This document shows, in pieces, positions 41,364-49,459 of a DNA stretch of 64,000 nt (position 1 is the stretch's first letter; every line of letters starts with the position of its first letter). The translations under genes and the position numbers were made by a program. The stretch is from the NCBI GenBank assembly GCA_934512135.1, contig CAKSWT010000015.1, forward strand, positions 17,048 through 81,047. Direction: 5' to 3'. The notes beneath the pieces are model-generated. The model was not told where the DNA came from. It saw only the letters and a program-made list of their open reading frames with translations, and made no database searches. Source of the stretch: an uncultured Oscillospiraceae bacterium (GTDB lineage: Bacteria; Bacillota; Clostridia; Oscillospirales; Oscillospiraceae).

Positions 41364-42701
41364 ATGAATCAAGAAACGATCTATGACGCCAGAACCCTTG
41401 GCGCCCCCAAGATGCTGTTGCTGGGGCTTCAGCACATGTTTGCCATGTTCGGCGCCACGGTCCTGGTGCCGGCAATTACCGGTCTTTCCATTTCCGCCAC
41501 CCTGCTGTTTGCCGGTCTCGGAACCCTGCTGTTCCATCTGATCACCGGTAGAAAAGTGCCCGCATTTTTGGGCAGTTCTTTTGCTTTTCTTGGAGCCTAT
41601 GGTCTTGTGACCGCCTCCGGTACAGACATTCCGTTGACGTATTCCTGCTTCGGTGTTGCCTGTGCCGGTTTGTTGTATCTTGTGCTGGCGCTGCTGTTTA
41701 AGATTTTCGGCGCCCAGAAGGTCATGCGGTTCTTCCCCCCCATTGTCACCGGCCCTGTTATCATTGCCATTGGTCTGACCCTGTCCCAGAGCGCCATTGA
41801 CAACTGCGCAAACAACTGGATCGTGGCCCTTGTTGCCATTCTTGTGGTGATTTATTTCAATATCTGGGGCAAGGGAATGCTGAAGATCATCCCCATTCTT
41901 CTGGGTGTGATTGCCAGCTATGCGGTGTCCATGATTATTGACGCCCCTACCCGCCAGACCCTGATTGAGCATGTTTCCGATGCCGCCTGGGTGGGACTCC
42001 CGGTAAAGTGGAACAACACCGCCCTGTCCATCTTTGGTGAGGGCTTTGACGGCGGTATGCTGATCACCACGGTGATTACCATTATGCCCATTGCCCTGGC
42101 TACCATGGTGGAGCACATTGGCGACATCTGCGCCATCTCTTCCACCGTCGGCAAAAACTTTGTGGCAGACCCGGGCCTGCACCGCACCCTCACCGGCGAC
42201 GGCATTGCAACCACCATTGCGGCTCTGTTTGGCGCGCCTGCAAACACCACCTATGGAGAAAACACCGGCGTTCTGGCGCTGTCTAAGGTCTACGACCCCC
42301 GTGTTATTCGCCTGGCTGCCGTATTTGCCGCGGTTTTGTCCTTCTGCCCCAAGTTTGCCGCCGTCATTGCCGCCATGCCCGCTGCCACAATGGGCGGCGT
42401 CAGCCTGGTGCTCTATGGCATGATCTCCGCCGTGGGCGTTCGGAACGTGGTGGAGAATCAGGTGGACTTCACCAAGAGCCGCAACGTAATCATTGCTGCG
42501 CTGATTCTTGTGCTGTCTATCGGCATTAAGTACTCCGCCGCCGGCTCCATTCTCATTCCCATTGGCTCTATCACCATCAGCCTTTCCGGCCTGGCCATTG
42601 CGGCAATTGTAGGCATTGTGCTCAACGCTGCCCTTCCCGGTAAGGACTACACCTTCCAGAAGGACGATGAGGGTTCTACCTCCGTCAACTTCAAGGTCTG
42701 A
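41364..42701 (+). CDS. uraA: Uracil permease (NCS2 family)
   Basis: Proton-coupled nucleobase symporter, 445 residues with about 14 transmembrane segments. The N-terminal GLQHMFAMFGATVLVP is typical of UraA/PyrP; TM8-10 motifs MVEHIGDICAIS and ANTTYGENTGVLALS carry the substrate Glu residues. ATG 41364 follows AGGAGG. Monocistronic. Xanthine/uric acid members of NCS2 differ at the GENTG region, so uracil is the favoured substrate. Confidence 0.92.
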   Translation: MNQETIYDARTLGAPKMLLLGLQHMFAMFGATVLVPAITGLSISATLLFAGLGTLLFHLITGRKVPAFLGSSFAFLGAYGLVTASGTDIPLTYSCFGVACAGLLYLVLALLFKIFGAQKVMRFFPPIVTGPVIIAIGLTLSQSAIDNCANNWIVALVAILVVIYFNIWGKGMLKIIPILLGVIASYAVSMIIDAPTRQTLIEHVSDAAWVGLPVKWNNTALSIFGEGFDGGMLITTVITIMPIALATMVEHIGDICAISSTVGKNFVADPGLHRTLTGDGIATTIAALFGAPANTTYGENTGVLALSKVYDPRVIRLAAVFAAVLSFCPKFAAVIAAMPAATMGGVSLVLYGMISAVGVRNVVENQVDFTKSRNVIIAALILVLSIGIKYSAAGSILIPIGSITISLSGLAIAAIVGIVLNAALPGKDYTFQKDDEGSTSVNFKV

Positions 42702-42710
42702 TTCATACAA

Positions 42711-42750
42711 AGAATCCCGGCTCTGTGCAGGAGCCGGGATTCTTATTTTT
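42711..42750 (+). terminator. Terminator of uraA
   Basis: A perfect 13-bp stem (42711-42723 with 42731-42743) followed by TATTTTTT. Confidence 0.92.
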
Positions 42751-42776
42751 TGGCTGCCATCGAAACGGCTTCCTTT

Positions 42777-43199
42777 CTATAAGACCCGGTATACCACCGG
42801 CGGCTCCCGAAACAGCCGCTGCCGCAGCTGATCCTCCAGCAGGACCCCCAGCAGGGAAACGAGAATCCAAAGAAAAAAATAGGCCATACACACCTGACCC
42901 ATAAAATTCAGCGGCAGGTCGCTGTAATCCCATACTCCCATATCCAGCCACAGGTTGAGAATCAGCCCTGAAATCAACTCCACAGCTGTCACAAGACAGG
43001 CCCCCAGCACCGACTGCATCACAAGGGGCATATCCGGAATCAAACCGTCTATGCTGCCAATCAGGAGAAAGCAAATTCCTCCTACCACAAACATGCTTCC
43101 GTGGCTCCAGCTCCGCCAAAGAAGCTCCATTCCCATGTAGATCATTCCGCCCAGGTAAAATAAAACTAAATTTTTCCATACCCTCACTTGTATCACCAA
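42777..43199 (-). CDS. Small membrane protein, CmpB-like putative ABC transporter family
   Basis: A 140-residue or slightly shorter protein with about four hydrophobic segments. The signature VELISGLILNLWLD followed by VWDYSDLPLNFMGQVC matches the family called ABC_trans_CmpB (PF06541), of unknown role. No ATG exists at the front: possible starts are TTG 43199, GTG 43196 or GTG 43187. A perfect TATAAT at 43204-43209 (minus strand) would start transcription at about 43197, so the mRNA may be leaderless or nearly so. Confidence 0.7.
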   Translation of the reverse strand: MVIQVRVWKNLVLFYLGGMIYMGMELLWRSWSHGSMFVVGGICFLLIGSIDGLIPDMPLVMQSVLGACLVTAVELISGLILNLWLDMGVWDYSDLPLNFMGQVCMAYFFLWILVSLLGVLLEDQLRQRLFREPPVVYRVL

Positions 43200-43276
43200 T
43201 TCTATTATATGCGGTGTTCTGTGAAAATATGAATCTGAAAAATTATAAATTTTCCCGGATTATTTAAAAACAGTTG

Positions 43277-43305
43277 TTGACAAATGAGAATTTACCTATT
43301 ATAAT
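43277..43305 (+). promoter_or_regulatory. Promoter of the tRNA-Met/tRNA-Glu pair
   Basis: TTGACA (43277-43282), 17-bp spacer, TATAAT (43300-43305): full consensus. Confidence 0.93.
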
Positions 43306-43332
43306 GGGTCTTGCCCTTTTGGGGGATTATAT

Positions 43333-43408
43333 GGCGGCATAGCTCAGTTGGTAGAGCATTCGGTTCATACCCGGAGTGTCACTGGTTCGAGTCCAGTTGC
43401 CGCTACCA
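43333..43408 (+). tRNA. tRNA-Met (elongator, anticodon CAT)
   Basis: 76 nt including encoded CCA. Acceptor GGCGGCA with TGCCGCT, D-loop AGCTCAGTTGGTAGAGC, anticodon CAT at 43366-43368, T-arm ACTGG-TTCGAGT-CCAGT. The 5' G-pair excludes initiator tRNA; a lysidine-modified tRNA-Ile(CAT) is less likely. Confidence 0.93.
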
Positions 43409-43410
43409 TC

Positions 43411-43439
43411 AAAGGCGGAATTGTTTCCGCCTTTTTTTA
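43411..43439 (+). terminator. Terminator between tRNA-Met and tRNA-Glu
   Basis: A perfect 10-bp stem AAAGGCGGAA/TTCCGCCTTT (43411-43420 with 43425-43434) with a TTTT tail. A second small hairpin TGATGC-TTTTT-GCATCA follows at 43443-43459. Confidence 0.85.
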
Positions 43440-43464
43440 TTCTGATGCTTTTTGCATCAGCGCT

Positions 43465-43539
43465 GGCCCGGTGGTCAAGAGGTTAAGACACGGCCCTTTC
43501 ACGGCTGTAACACGAGTTCGATTCTCGTCCGGGTCACCA
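43465..43539 (+). tRNA. tRNA-Glu (anticodon TTC)
   Basis: 75 nt including encoded CCA. Acceptor GGCCCGG with CCGGGTC, anticodon TTC at 43498-43500 in loop CTTTCAC, T-arm ACGAG-TTCGATT-CTCGT. Confidence 0.96.
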
Positions 43540-43541
43540 TG

Positions 43542-43569
43542 AAAAAAGCACGCTTCGGCGTGCTTTTTT
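43542..43569 (+). terminator. tRNA-Glu terminator
   Basis: A perfect 12-bp stem AAAAAAGCACGC/GCGTGCTTTTTT with a TTCG tetraloop. The core GCACGC/GCGTGC recurs in the terminators at 46164 and 57659. Confidence 0.92.
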
Positions 43570-43663
43570 CCTTGACCATTTCATGTTTCCGGTAGGAGGG
43601 TATCCCCATGTGACGGATGACGAAAGAAATATAGATTGTTCACCCTACAATGGAGGTTTTTCT

Positions 43664-45250
43664 ATGACATTACAAGAAGAAATTCAGCGGCGCAGGACAT
43701 TTGCCATTATTTCTCACCCCGACGCCGGTAAAACAACTCTGACGGAAAAATTTCTGCTCTACGGAGGCGCCATTGCCCAGGCCGGCGTGGTCAAGGGCAA
43801 GAAAAACAGCCGAGCCGCCGTCTCCGACTGGATGGAGATTGAAAAGCAGCGCGGCATCTCCGTGACCTCCTCCGTACTGCAGTTTGGCTACAACGGCTAC
43901 TGCATCAATATTCTGGACACCCCGGGCCACCAGGACTTCTCTGAGGATACCTATCGTACCCTGATGGCTGCGGACTCTGCGGTGATGGTTATTGACGCCG
44001 CAAAGGGCGTAGAGCCCCAGACCAGAAAACTCTTTAAGGTCTGCACCCTGCGGAACATTCCCATTTTCACTTTTATCAATAAAATGGACCGGGACGCCAG
44101 AGATCCCTTTGAGCTCTGCGAGCAGATTGAGCAGGAGCTGGGCATTGAAACCTGCCCCATCAACTGGCCCATTGGCTCCGGCAAGGAGTTTCAGGGTGTC
44201 TTTGACCGGACAAAGCAGCAGATTTTGTTTTTCTCCGATACGTCCTTTAAGTCCAAAAGCGGGGCGGAGCAGGTGGATCTGGACGATTCCCATGTGGGAG
44301 AGCTGATTGGCGAGAAAAAGTGGCGTCAGCTTCAGGAGGAAGTGGAGCTTCTGGGGGCAGGAGCGGAATTTGACCTGGAGAAGGTCCGGGGAGGACAGCA
44401 GAGCCCGGTGTTTTTTGGCTCCGCTTTGACCACCTTTGGCGTGGAGCCTTTCCTCAATGAATTTCTCACCATGACCACGCCGCCCCTTCCCAGAAAGGCC
44501 GGAGATCAGGTCATTGATCCCTTCTCCCCGGATTTCTCCGCCTTTATCTTTAAAATTCAGGCCAATATGAACAAGGCGCACCGGGATCGCATCGCCTTTA
44601 TGCGTATCACCTCCGGCAAATTTACCCGGGACATGGAGGTTTACCATGTACAGGGTGGAAAGAAGCAGCGGCTTTCTCAGCCTCAGCAGCTGATGGCCCA
44701 GGATCGGGAAATCGTGGATGAGGCCTACGCCGGCGATATTATCGGCGTATTTGATCCGGGCATTTACTCCATTGGCGACACCCTCTGCTCCCCGGGAAAA
44801 AAGTTTATGTTTGAGGGAATTCCCACCTTCGCCCCGGAGCACTTTACCCGAGTCAGCCCCAAGGACACCATGAAGCGCAAGCAGTTTATCAAGGGCACGG
44901 AGCAGATTGCCCAGGAAGGCGCCATTCAGATTTTTAAGGTCCCCAACACCGGTATGGAAGAGGTCATTGTCGGCGTGGTCGGCACCCTGCAGTTTGACGT
45001 TTTCCAGTATCGTATGAAAAATGAGTACGGCGTGGATCTTCGGATGTACAACCTTCCCTATGAGTATCTGCGGTTTATCACCAAATGCCCCTGTGATCCC
45101 AAGGACCTTCTTCTCTCCTCGGATGCAGAGCTTCTGGAGGACTACAAGGGCCACAGTCTGCTGGTTTTCTCCAGCTATTGGTCTATTGACTTCAATCTGA
45201 AGAAAAATCCCGGGCTGGAGCTCAGTGAAACACTCAGCGCAGAGGTGTAA
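43664..45250 (+). CDS. prfC: Peptide chain release factor 3
   Basis: GTPase that recycles RF1/RF2 from the ribosome after termination. It has 528 residues. G1 SHPDAGKTTLTEK, the switch region QRGISVTSSV, G3 DTPGHQDFSED and G4 NKMDR are visible, and GGAIAQAGVVKGKK separates RF3 from EF-G. ATG 43664 with TGGAGG is the start; the 27-residue in-frame extension is rejected. The EamA transporter gene follows after 3 bp. Confidence 0.96.
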   Translation: MTLQEEIQRRRTFAIISHPDAGKTTLTEKFLLYGGAIAQAGVVKGKKNSRAAVSDWMEIEKQRGISVTSSVLQFGYNGYCINILDTPGHQDFSEDTYRTLMAADSAVMVIDAAKGVEPQTRKLFKVCTLRNIPIFTFINKMDRDARDPFELCEQIEQELGIETCPINWPIGSGKEFQGVFDRTKQQILFFSDTSFKSKSGAEQVDLDDSHVGELIGEKKWRQLQEEVELLGAGAEFDLEKVRGGQQSPVFFGSALTTFGVEPFLNEFLTMTTPPLPRKAGDQVIDPFSPDFSAFIFKIQANMNKAHRDRIAFMRITSGKFTRDMEVYHVQGGKKQRLSQPQQLMAQDREIVDEAYAGDIIGVFDPGIYSIGDTLCSPGKKFMFEGIPTFAPEHFTRVSPKDTMKRKQFIKGTEQIAQEGAIQIFKVPNTGMEEVIVGVVGTLQFDVFQYRMKNEYGVDLRMYNLPYEYLRFITKCPCDPKDLLLSSDAELLEDYKGHSLLVFSSYWSIDFNLKKNPGLELSETLSAEV

Positions 45251-45253
45251 TGC

Positions 45254-46159
45254 ATGGACGCAACCTTAAACAAAACACATCTTCCCATAAACAGGGGCGT
45301 GTTATGTACCTTTCTCGGTGGCGTCTGCTGGGGCTTCTCCGGGGCCTGCGGACAGTATCTGTTCTCCCATTATGGCATCTCCTCGGAGCTTCTGACCTGT
45401 CTGAGGATGCTGATTGCAGGGCCGATTCTCATTGTCTACTGTCTGATTCGCAAGCCCCAGACCATGCTGGCCATTTGGAAAAACAAAAAGGATGCCCTGC
45501 ATCTGATTGCCTTTTCCATTTTAGGGCTGCTGTTCTGTCAGTATACCTATCTCACCACCATATCCTACTCCAATGCGGGAACCGCCACGGTGATTCAGTA
45601 TATTGGACCTGTGATGATTCTGGCGGCGGACTGTGTGATTCATCGGCGGATGCCAAAGCCCCGGGAGCTGATTGCCATGTTCCTGGCGCTGTTGGGAACC
45701 TTCCTCCTGGCCACCCACGGAAATCCCGGGACCCTGGTGCTTTCGAAAAAAGCACTGATTTGGGGACTGCTCAGCGCCGTCTCCATGTGCCTGTACACCA
45801 CCCTGTCCTGCGGCATTTCCAACCGCTACGGCAGCGACACCATTATGGGCTATGGCCTGGTCATCGGCGGCATTTTGATGGCTGCCCTTCCGGGGACCTT
45901 TTCTCACCCTGTTTTCTTTGGCTTAAACGGTATTCTGGCTATGGCCAGCATTATCCTGGTGGGAACCATTTTGGCCTATGTGATATTTATCTATGGTGTC
46001 AGCCTGATAGGCCCTGTGAAGGGAAGCCTGATTTCCAGCATTGAACCGGTTTCCGCCACGCTGTTCGCCGTCCTCTGGCTTGGCAGCAGCTTTATGCCCA
46101 TGGACTTTGCTGGCTTTGTCTGTATTATCTCCACAATTTTCCTGTTGGCGAAAAAATGA
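45254..46159 (+). CDS. EamA/DMT family transporter
   Basis: A 301-residue membrane protein with ten predicted helices in two EamA repeats (for example WGFSGACGQYLF in the first and WGLLSAVSMCLYTTLS in the second, with conserved Pro/Gly in SIEPVSATLFAVLW). The family exports or imports small metabolites such as amino acids. AGAGGTG precedes the ATG and the gap to prfC is 3 bp, so they are one operon. The substrate is unknown. Confidence 0.88.
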   Translation: MDATLNKTHLPINRGVLCTFLGGVCWGFSGACGQYLFSHYGISSELLTCLRMLIAGPILIVYCLIRKPQTMLAIWKNKKDALHLIAFSILGLLFCQYTYLTTISYSNAGTATVIQYIGPVMILAADCVIHRRMPKPRELIAMFLALLGTFLLATHGNPGTLVLSKKALIWGLLSAVSMCLYTTLSCGISNRYGSDTIMGYGLVIGGILMAALPGTFSHPVFFGLNGILAMASIILVGTILAYVIFIYGVSLIGPVKGSLISSIEPVSATLFAVLWLGSSFMPMDFAGFVCIISTIFLLAKK

Positions 46160-46163
46160 TAAA

Positions 46164-46195
46164 AAAAGCACGCGGAAATCCTCCGCGTGCTTTTC
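46164..46195 (+). terminator. Terminator after the EamA gene (bidirectional)
   Basis: A 13-bp stem AAAAGCACGCGGA/TCCGCGTGCTTTT (46164-46176 with 46182-46194). The A/T arms make it work for the converging sufB as well. Confidence 0.9.
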
Positions 46196-46199
46196 TTAT

Positions 46200-47129
46200 T
46201 TACCGCAAAAATCCCTCAAGGATTTTCTGCTCTGCCTCCTCGGCGTCCAGACCGAGGGTCATCAGCTTTAGAATCTGTTCTCCTGCGATTTTTCCAATGG
46301 CCGCCTCATGAACCAGGCTGGCGTCTACATGGTTGGCGCTGATCTCCGGAATGGACCGAACCTTTGCCTTTCCCATAATAATGGCGTCGCACTGAACATG
46401 TCCAAAGCACTGGTTATTTCCCTGGACTCTGGGATAGAACACCTGGGAGGAGGCATCCTTGGCCACAGACCGAGAGGTAATCTGGCACCGGGAGTCCACT
46501 CCATTGAGAAATACATCCACCTCGGAATCCGCAGTCTGTTCCCCATGGGTCAGCAGCTTCTCCTGAATCTGAAGCTCCGCGCCGTCTCCCACCTCACATT
46601 TGGTATCCCGCTTCGTGCTGTCAACGCCGCCAATTTGGCTCATATCCAAAAACACATGGGAACCCTCTCCAATGTATAAAACCGTCTGAGGATTTAATAT
46701 ACGGCCGCCTGTGCCGTCTCCGGCGCCGAAATGCTTCTCCTCATAGCGAACTTGGCAGTTTTTCCCCACGTAAAAGGTGTGAATGCCGTTGTGGCGGGAA
46801 TCCTCACAGCCGCAGTTGTGGATTCCGCAGCCGGCCACAATCGTCACGTCCACCCCGTCTGCAATATGAAAGTCATTGTAGACCATATCATCCATACCGC
46901 TTTCGGAAATCACCACAGGAATGGCCACAGTTTCTCCCTTGGTTCCCTCTTTGATATAAATATCAATGCCCGGCTTATCCGTTTTGGGTACAATCTCAAT
47001 GTGCTCGGAGGAATGACGGACAAATCCCTGGCCGTTAAGCCGCAGATTATAAGCCCCCTCTGTGGGCATCTGCTTCATATTTGCGACCTTTTCCAGCATC
47101 ATCTTCTGAATCTCTGTCAGTTCCTTCAT
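46200..47129 (-). CDS. sufB: SufB/SufD-type Fe-S assembly scaffold (SmsB-like)
   Basis: A 309-residue SufBD-fold beta-helix protein, shorter than classical SufB (about 470) and without a SufD partner. The core beta-helix contains GCGIHNCGCEDSRHNGIH, with a Cys/His cluster suited to Fe-S chemistry, and the conserved C-terminal VHEAAIGKIAGEQILKLMTLG-type segment with the family Glu and C-terminal helices. It starts 1 bp after sufC. No sufS, sufU or sufE lies nearby. A two-gene SufC-SufB layout is the minimal system called SMS in anaerobes. Confidence 0.9.
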   Translation of the reverse strand: MKELTEIQKMMLEKVANMKQMPTEGAYNLRLNGQGFVRHSSEHIEIVPKTDKPGIDIYIKEGTKGETVAIPVVISESGMDDMVYNDFHIADGVDVTIVAGCGIHNCGCEDSRHNGIHTFYVGKNCQVRYEEKHFGAGDGTGGRILNPQTVLYIGEGSHVFLDMSQIGGVDSTKRDTKCEVGDGAELQIQEKLLTHGEQTADSEVDVFLNGVDSRCQITSRSVAKDASSQVFYPRVQGNNQCFGHVQCDAIIMGKAKVRSIPEISANHVDASLVHEAAIGKIAGEQILKLMTLGLDAEEAEQKILEGFLR

Positions 47130-47130
47130 C

Positions 47131-47856
47131 TCAGTTTTCCTCCAAATAGCTACAGGTGCCGGTGGTGTTGGCCATAATCTTGGGGAAGATCTCCGACACA
47201 GGGCCCTGCTCCTTGATCTGTCCGTCGGAGATCATCACGATCTCGTCCGCCAGCCGAATGATCCGCTCCTGGTGGGAGATAATCACCATGGAGGCGCTGC
47301 TGTCTGCATGGATGGACTCAAAGGTGCCGGTGAGCCGGCTAAAGCTCCAGAGGTCAATGCCTGCCTCCGGCTCATCGAATATCATAACTTTGCCTTTTTT
47401 TGCTAAAATTGTTGCAATTTCTATGCGCTTTAGCTCTCCGCCGGACAGGGAAGCGTCAACATCCCGATCAATGTATTCCCGGCTGCAAAGTCCCACCTGG
47501 GTGAGATACTGACATCCGTCGGCCTTGCTGAGGGCTTTTCCTGCCGCACAAGACAATAGATCGCTGACCTTCATGCCCTTGAACCGAGGGGGCTGCTGGA
47601 ATCCGTAGCTGATGCCCTTTTTGGCCCGCTGGGTCACAGAAAGCCCCGTAATATTCTCCCCGTCCAGGAAAATAGACCCCTCCGTGGGCTGTTCGATTCC
47701 CATAATGATCTTGGCCAAGGTGGACTTTCCTCCGCCGTTTGGGCCGGTAATCACCAGAAACTTTCCGTCTGGAATGGTCAGACTGACATGTTTGAGAATT
47801 TCAGCGTTTCCCCGGTCTGTTTTGGCAGAAAAGCTGATATTTTTTAATTCCAGCAT
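47131..47856 (-). CDS. sufC: SufC-type ATPase of the Fe-S assembly system
   Basis: A 241-residue soluble ABC ATPase that drives the SufB scaffold. Walker A GPNGGGKST, Q-loop GFQQPPRFKG typical of SufC (rather than transporter ATPases), signature LSGGELKR, Walker B VMIFDEPEAGIDL, H-loop ISHQ. It is the first gene of sufCB, transcribed from the promoter with a palindromic operator at 47892-47919. Confidence 0.94.
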   Translation of the reverse strand: MLELKNISFSAKTDRGNAEILKHVSLTIPDGKFLVITGPNGGGKSTLAKIIMGIEQPTEGSIFLDGENITGLSVTQRAKKGISYGFQQPPRFKGMKVSDLLSCAAGKALSKADGCQYLTQVGLCSREYIDRDVDASLSGGELKRIEIATILAKKGKVMIFDEPEAGIDLWSFSRLTGTFESIHADSSASMVIISHQERIIRLADEIVMISDGQIKEQGPVSEIFPKIMANTTGTCSYLEEN

Positions 47857-47891
47857 AGTCTTATTTCCTTTTCTGTTTATTTTTCAGTTAT

Positions 47892-47919
47892 ATCATACCC
47901 TGGATTAGGGAATTGTCAA
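47892..47919 (-). promoter_or_regulatory. sufCB promoter with an overlapping palindromic operator
   Basis: Minus strand: TTGACA (47914-47919), 16-bp spacer, TATGAT (47892-47897). The sequence ATACCCTGGATTAGGGAAT (47895-47913) is an imperfect palindrome (ATACCCT/AGGGAAT) filling the spacer. Rrf2-family regulators such as IscR bind sites of this form; a repressor sensing Fe-S status is the likely user (inference). Confidence 0.65.
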
Positions 47920-47991
47920 GCATGAAATCTGTTTCTTCATGGTTTTCTGGGGATTTTCAAAGAGATGATATTATAATAAGGTAGGTATCTG

Positions 47992-48020
47992 TTGATTTTA
48001 CACGGAATCTCTGCTATAAT
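47992..48020 (+). promoter_or_regulatory. Promoter of dnaA
   Basis: TTGATT (47992-47997), 17-bp spacer, TATAAT (48015-48020). A stem AAAAAAC/GTTTTTT (48028-48034 with 48040-48046) starts at the predicted transcript start. Confidence 0.8.
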
Positions 48021-48145
48021 AAAGTGTAAAAAACCATGCGTTTTTTCGCCCTGACGGCATTCTCCAGGACACTCAAATGCCCTGACTGCTCTTAGCCGAA
48101 GCTGGGGATCAAACGCTTTATTTCATACTGGAGAGGAGAACGCTT

Positions 48146-49459
48146 ATGGCATCTGCCACCTATTTGTGGGCCAAAATTCTGTCCTACATAGAGCAGCACC
48201 ATACCGAGGCCTTGGTCAACACCTGGTTTGACGATGTGGACGTGGTAGAGCTCCGTGACAACACCCTGGTGCTCTTTACCCCGAACCCCTTCCGAAAGCC
48301 CATTTTGGAGACGCAGTGCATTCCCTATATCACAGAAGCCATGCTGGCGGTGGGTCAGCAGCAGGTCACCGTGGAAGTGCTGGATGAGGACGGCCTTCGG
48401 GATTATCGGAAACAAAGCAAAAAAACAGAGGACCTTGACGCCATTAAGCGGGAATTCACCTTTGAGAACTTTGTGGTGGGATCCTCCAATCGGTTTGCCC
48501 ATGCCGCCGCAAAGGCCGTGGCCAATATGCCTGCGGAGTCCTATAACCCCCTTCTTATCTATGGAGAAAGCGGTCTTGGCAAAACCCATCTGCTCTATGC
48601 TATTGCCAATGTCATCAAAGACAATAATCCGGGCTGCCATATTGTCTATGTGAAAGGCGACCAGTTTACCAATGAGCTGATTGCCGCCATTGCCGAGGGC
48701 AAAAACGTGGAGTTCCGCAGCAAATACAGAACAGCCGATCTGTTTCTCATGGATGACATTCAGTTTATTGCCGGCAAGGAGAGTACCCAGGAGGAGTTTT
48801 TCCATACTTTCAATACCCTCTATGAGCAGAAAAAACAGATCGTTCTCACCTCTGACCGGCCGCCGGATGTGATGAGTAAGCTGGAGGACCGGCTAAAGAC
48901 CCGGTTCCAGTGGGGCCTTTTGGCCGATATTCAGCCCCCGGACTACGAAACCCGGGTGGCCATTATTGAAAACAAAGCCGCCACCATTGGATTGCAGCTG
49001 CCTGGAGATGTGGTCACCTATGTGGCGGAAAACGTCACCTCCAATGTCCGTCAGCTGGAGGGCACCGTCAACAAAATCAAGGCATACCGAGATATTACCG
49101 GGCTGGAGATCAATCTGACAAATGTCTCCCGGGCCATTAAGGACATGTTCCGAGGAAAAGACAAGGTACTGCCCACCCCCCAGCTGATTATTTCCGAGAT
49201 TAGCTCCTATTACAACATTTCGGAATCCGTAATCCGAGGCACTGCCCGAGACAAGACGACGGCGGAGGCCCGTCAGGTATCCATGTATCTGATTCGGAAG
49301 CTGACACCGCTAAGTCTGGAGGACATTGCTGCGGAGTTTGGAAAGGACCACACCACCGTCATGCATTCCGTAGACAAGGTAGAGACCAATCTTCCCTCCA
49401 ATGCCCATCTTCAAACGGTGGTCAAGGAGGTTACGGCCAACGTCAACGGAAAGCTATAA
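48146..49459 (+). CDS. dnaA: Chromosomal replication initiator DnaA
   Basis: AAA+ initiator that opens oriC. It has 437 residues, at the short end of the family because the linker domain II is small. Domain I begins LWAKILSYIEQHHTEALVNT; domain III has Walker A YGESGLGKTHLL (near 140-150), Walker B LFLMDDIQF and the sensor/Arg-finger region DRLKTRFQWGL; domain IV has the DnaA signature DHTTVMHSVDKVE. GGAGAGGAG precedes the ATG. It is followed by an intergenic region full of DnaA boxes and by dnaN. Confidence 0.98.
   Translation: MASATYLWAKILSYIEQHHTEALVNTWFDDVDVVELRDNTLVLFTPNPFRKPILETQCIPYITEAMLAVGQQQVTVEVLDEDGLRDYRKQSKKTEDLDAIKREFTFENFVVGSSNRFAHAAAKAVANMPAESYNPLLIYGESGLGKTHLLYAIANVIKDNNPGCHIVYVKGDQFTNELIAAIAEGKNVEFRSKYRTADLFLMDDIQFIAGKESTQEEFFHTFNTLYEQKKQIVLTSDRPPDVMSKLEDRLKTRFQWGLLADIQPPDYETRVAIIENKAATIGLQLPGDVVTYVAENVTSNVRQLEGTVNKIKAYRDITGLEINLTNVSRAIKDMFRGKDKVLPTPQLIISEISSYYNISESVIRGTARDKTTAEARQVSMYLIRKLTPLSLEDIAAEFGKDHTTVMHSVDKVETNLPSNAHLQTVVKEVTANVNGKL

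Noticed and set aside
42703..43179. ATG-initiated frame overlapping the CmpB-like gene
   Set aside because: It starts with ATG, but its translation lacks hydrophobic helices and the CmpB signature found in the other frame.
45250..46044. Alternative frame overlapping the EamA gene
   Set aside because: The chosen frame gives ten hydrophobic helices and EamA repeats; the alternative yields a Cys/His-rich random sequence.
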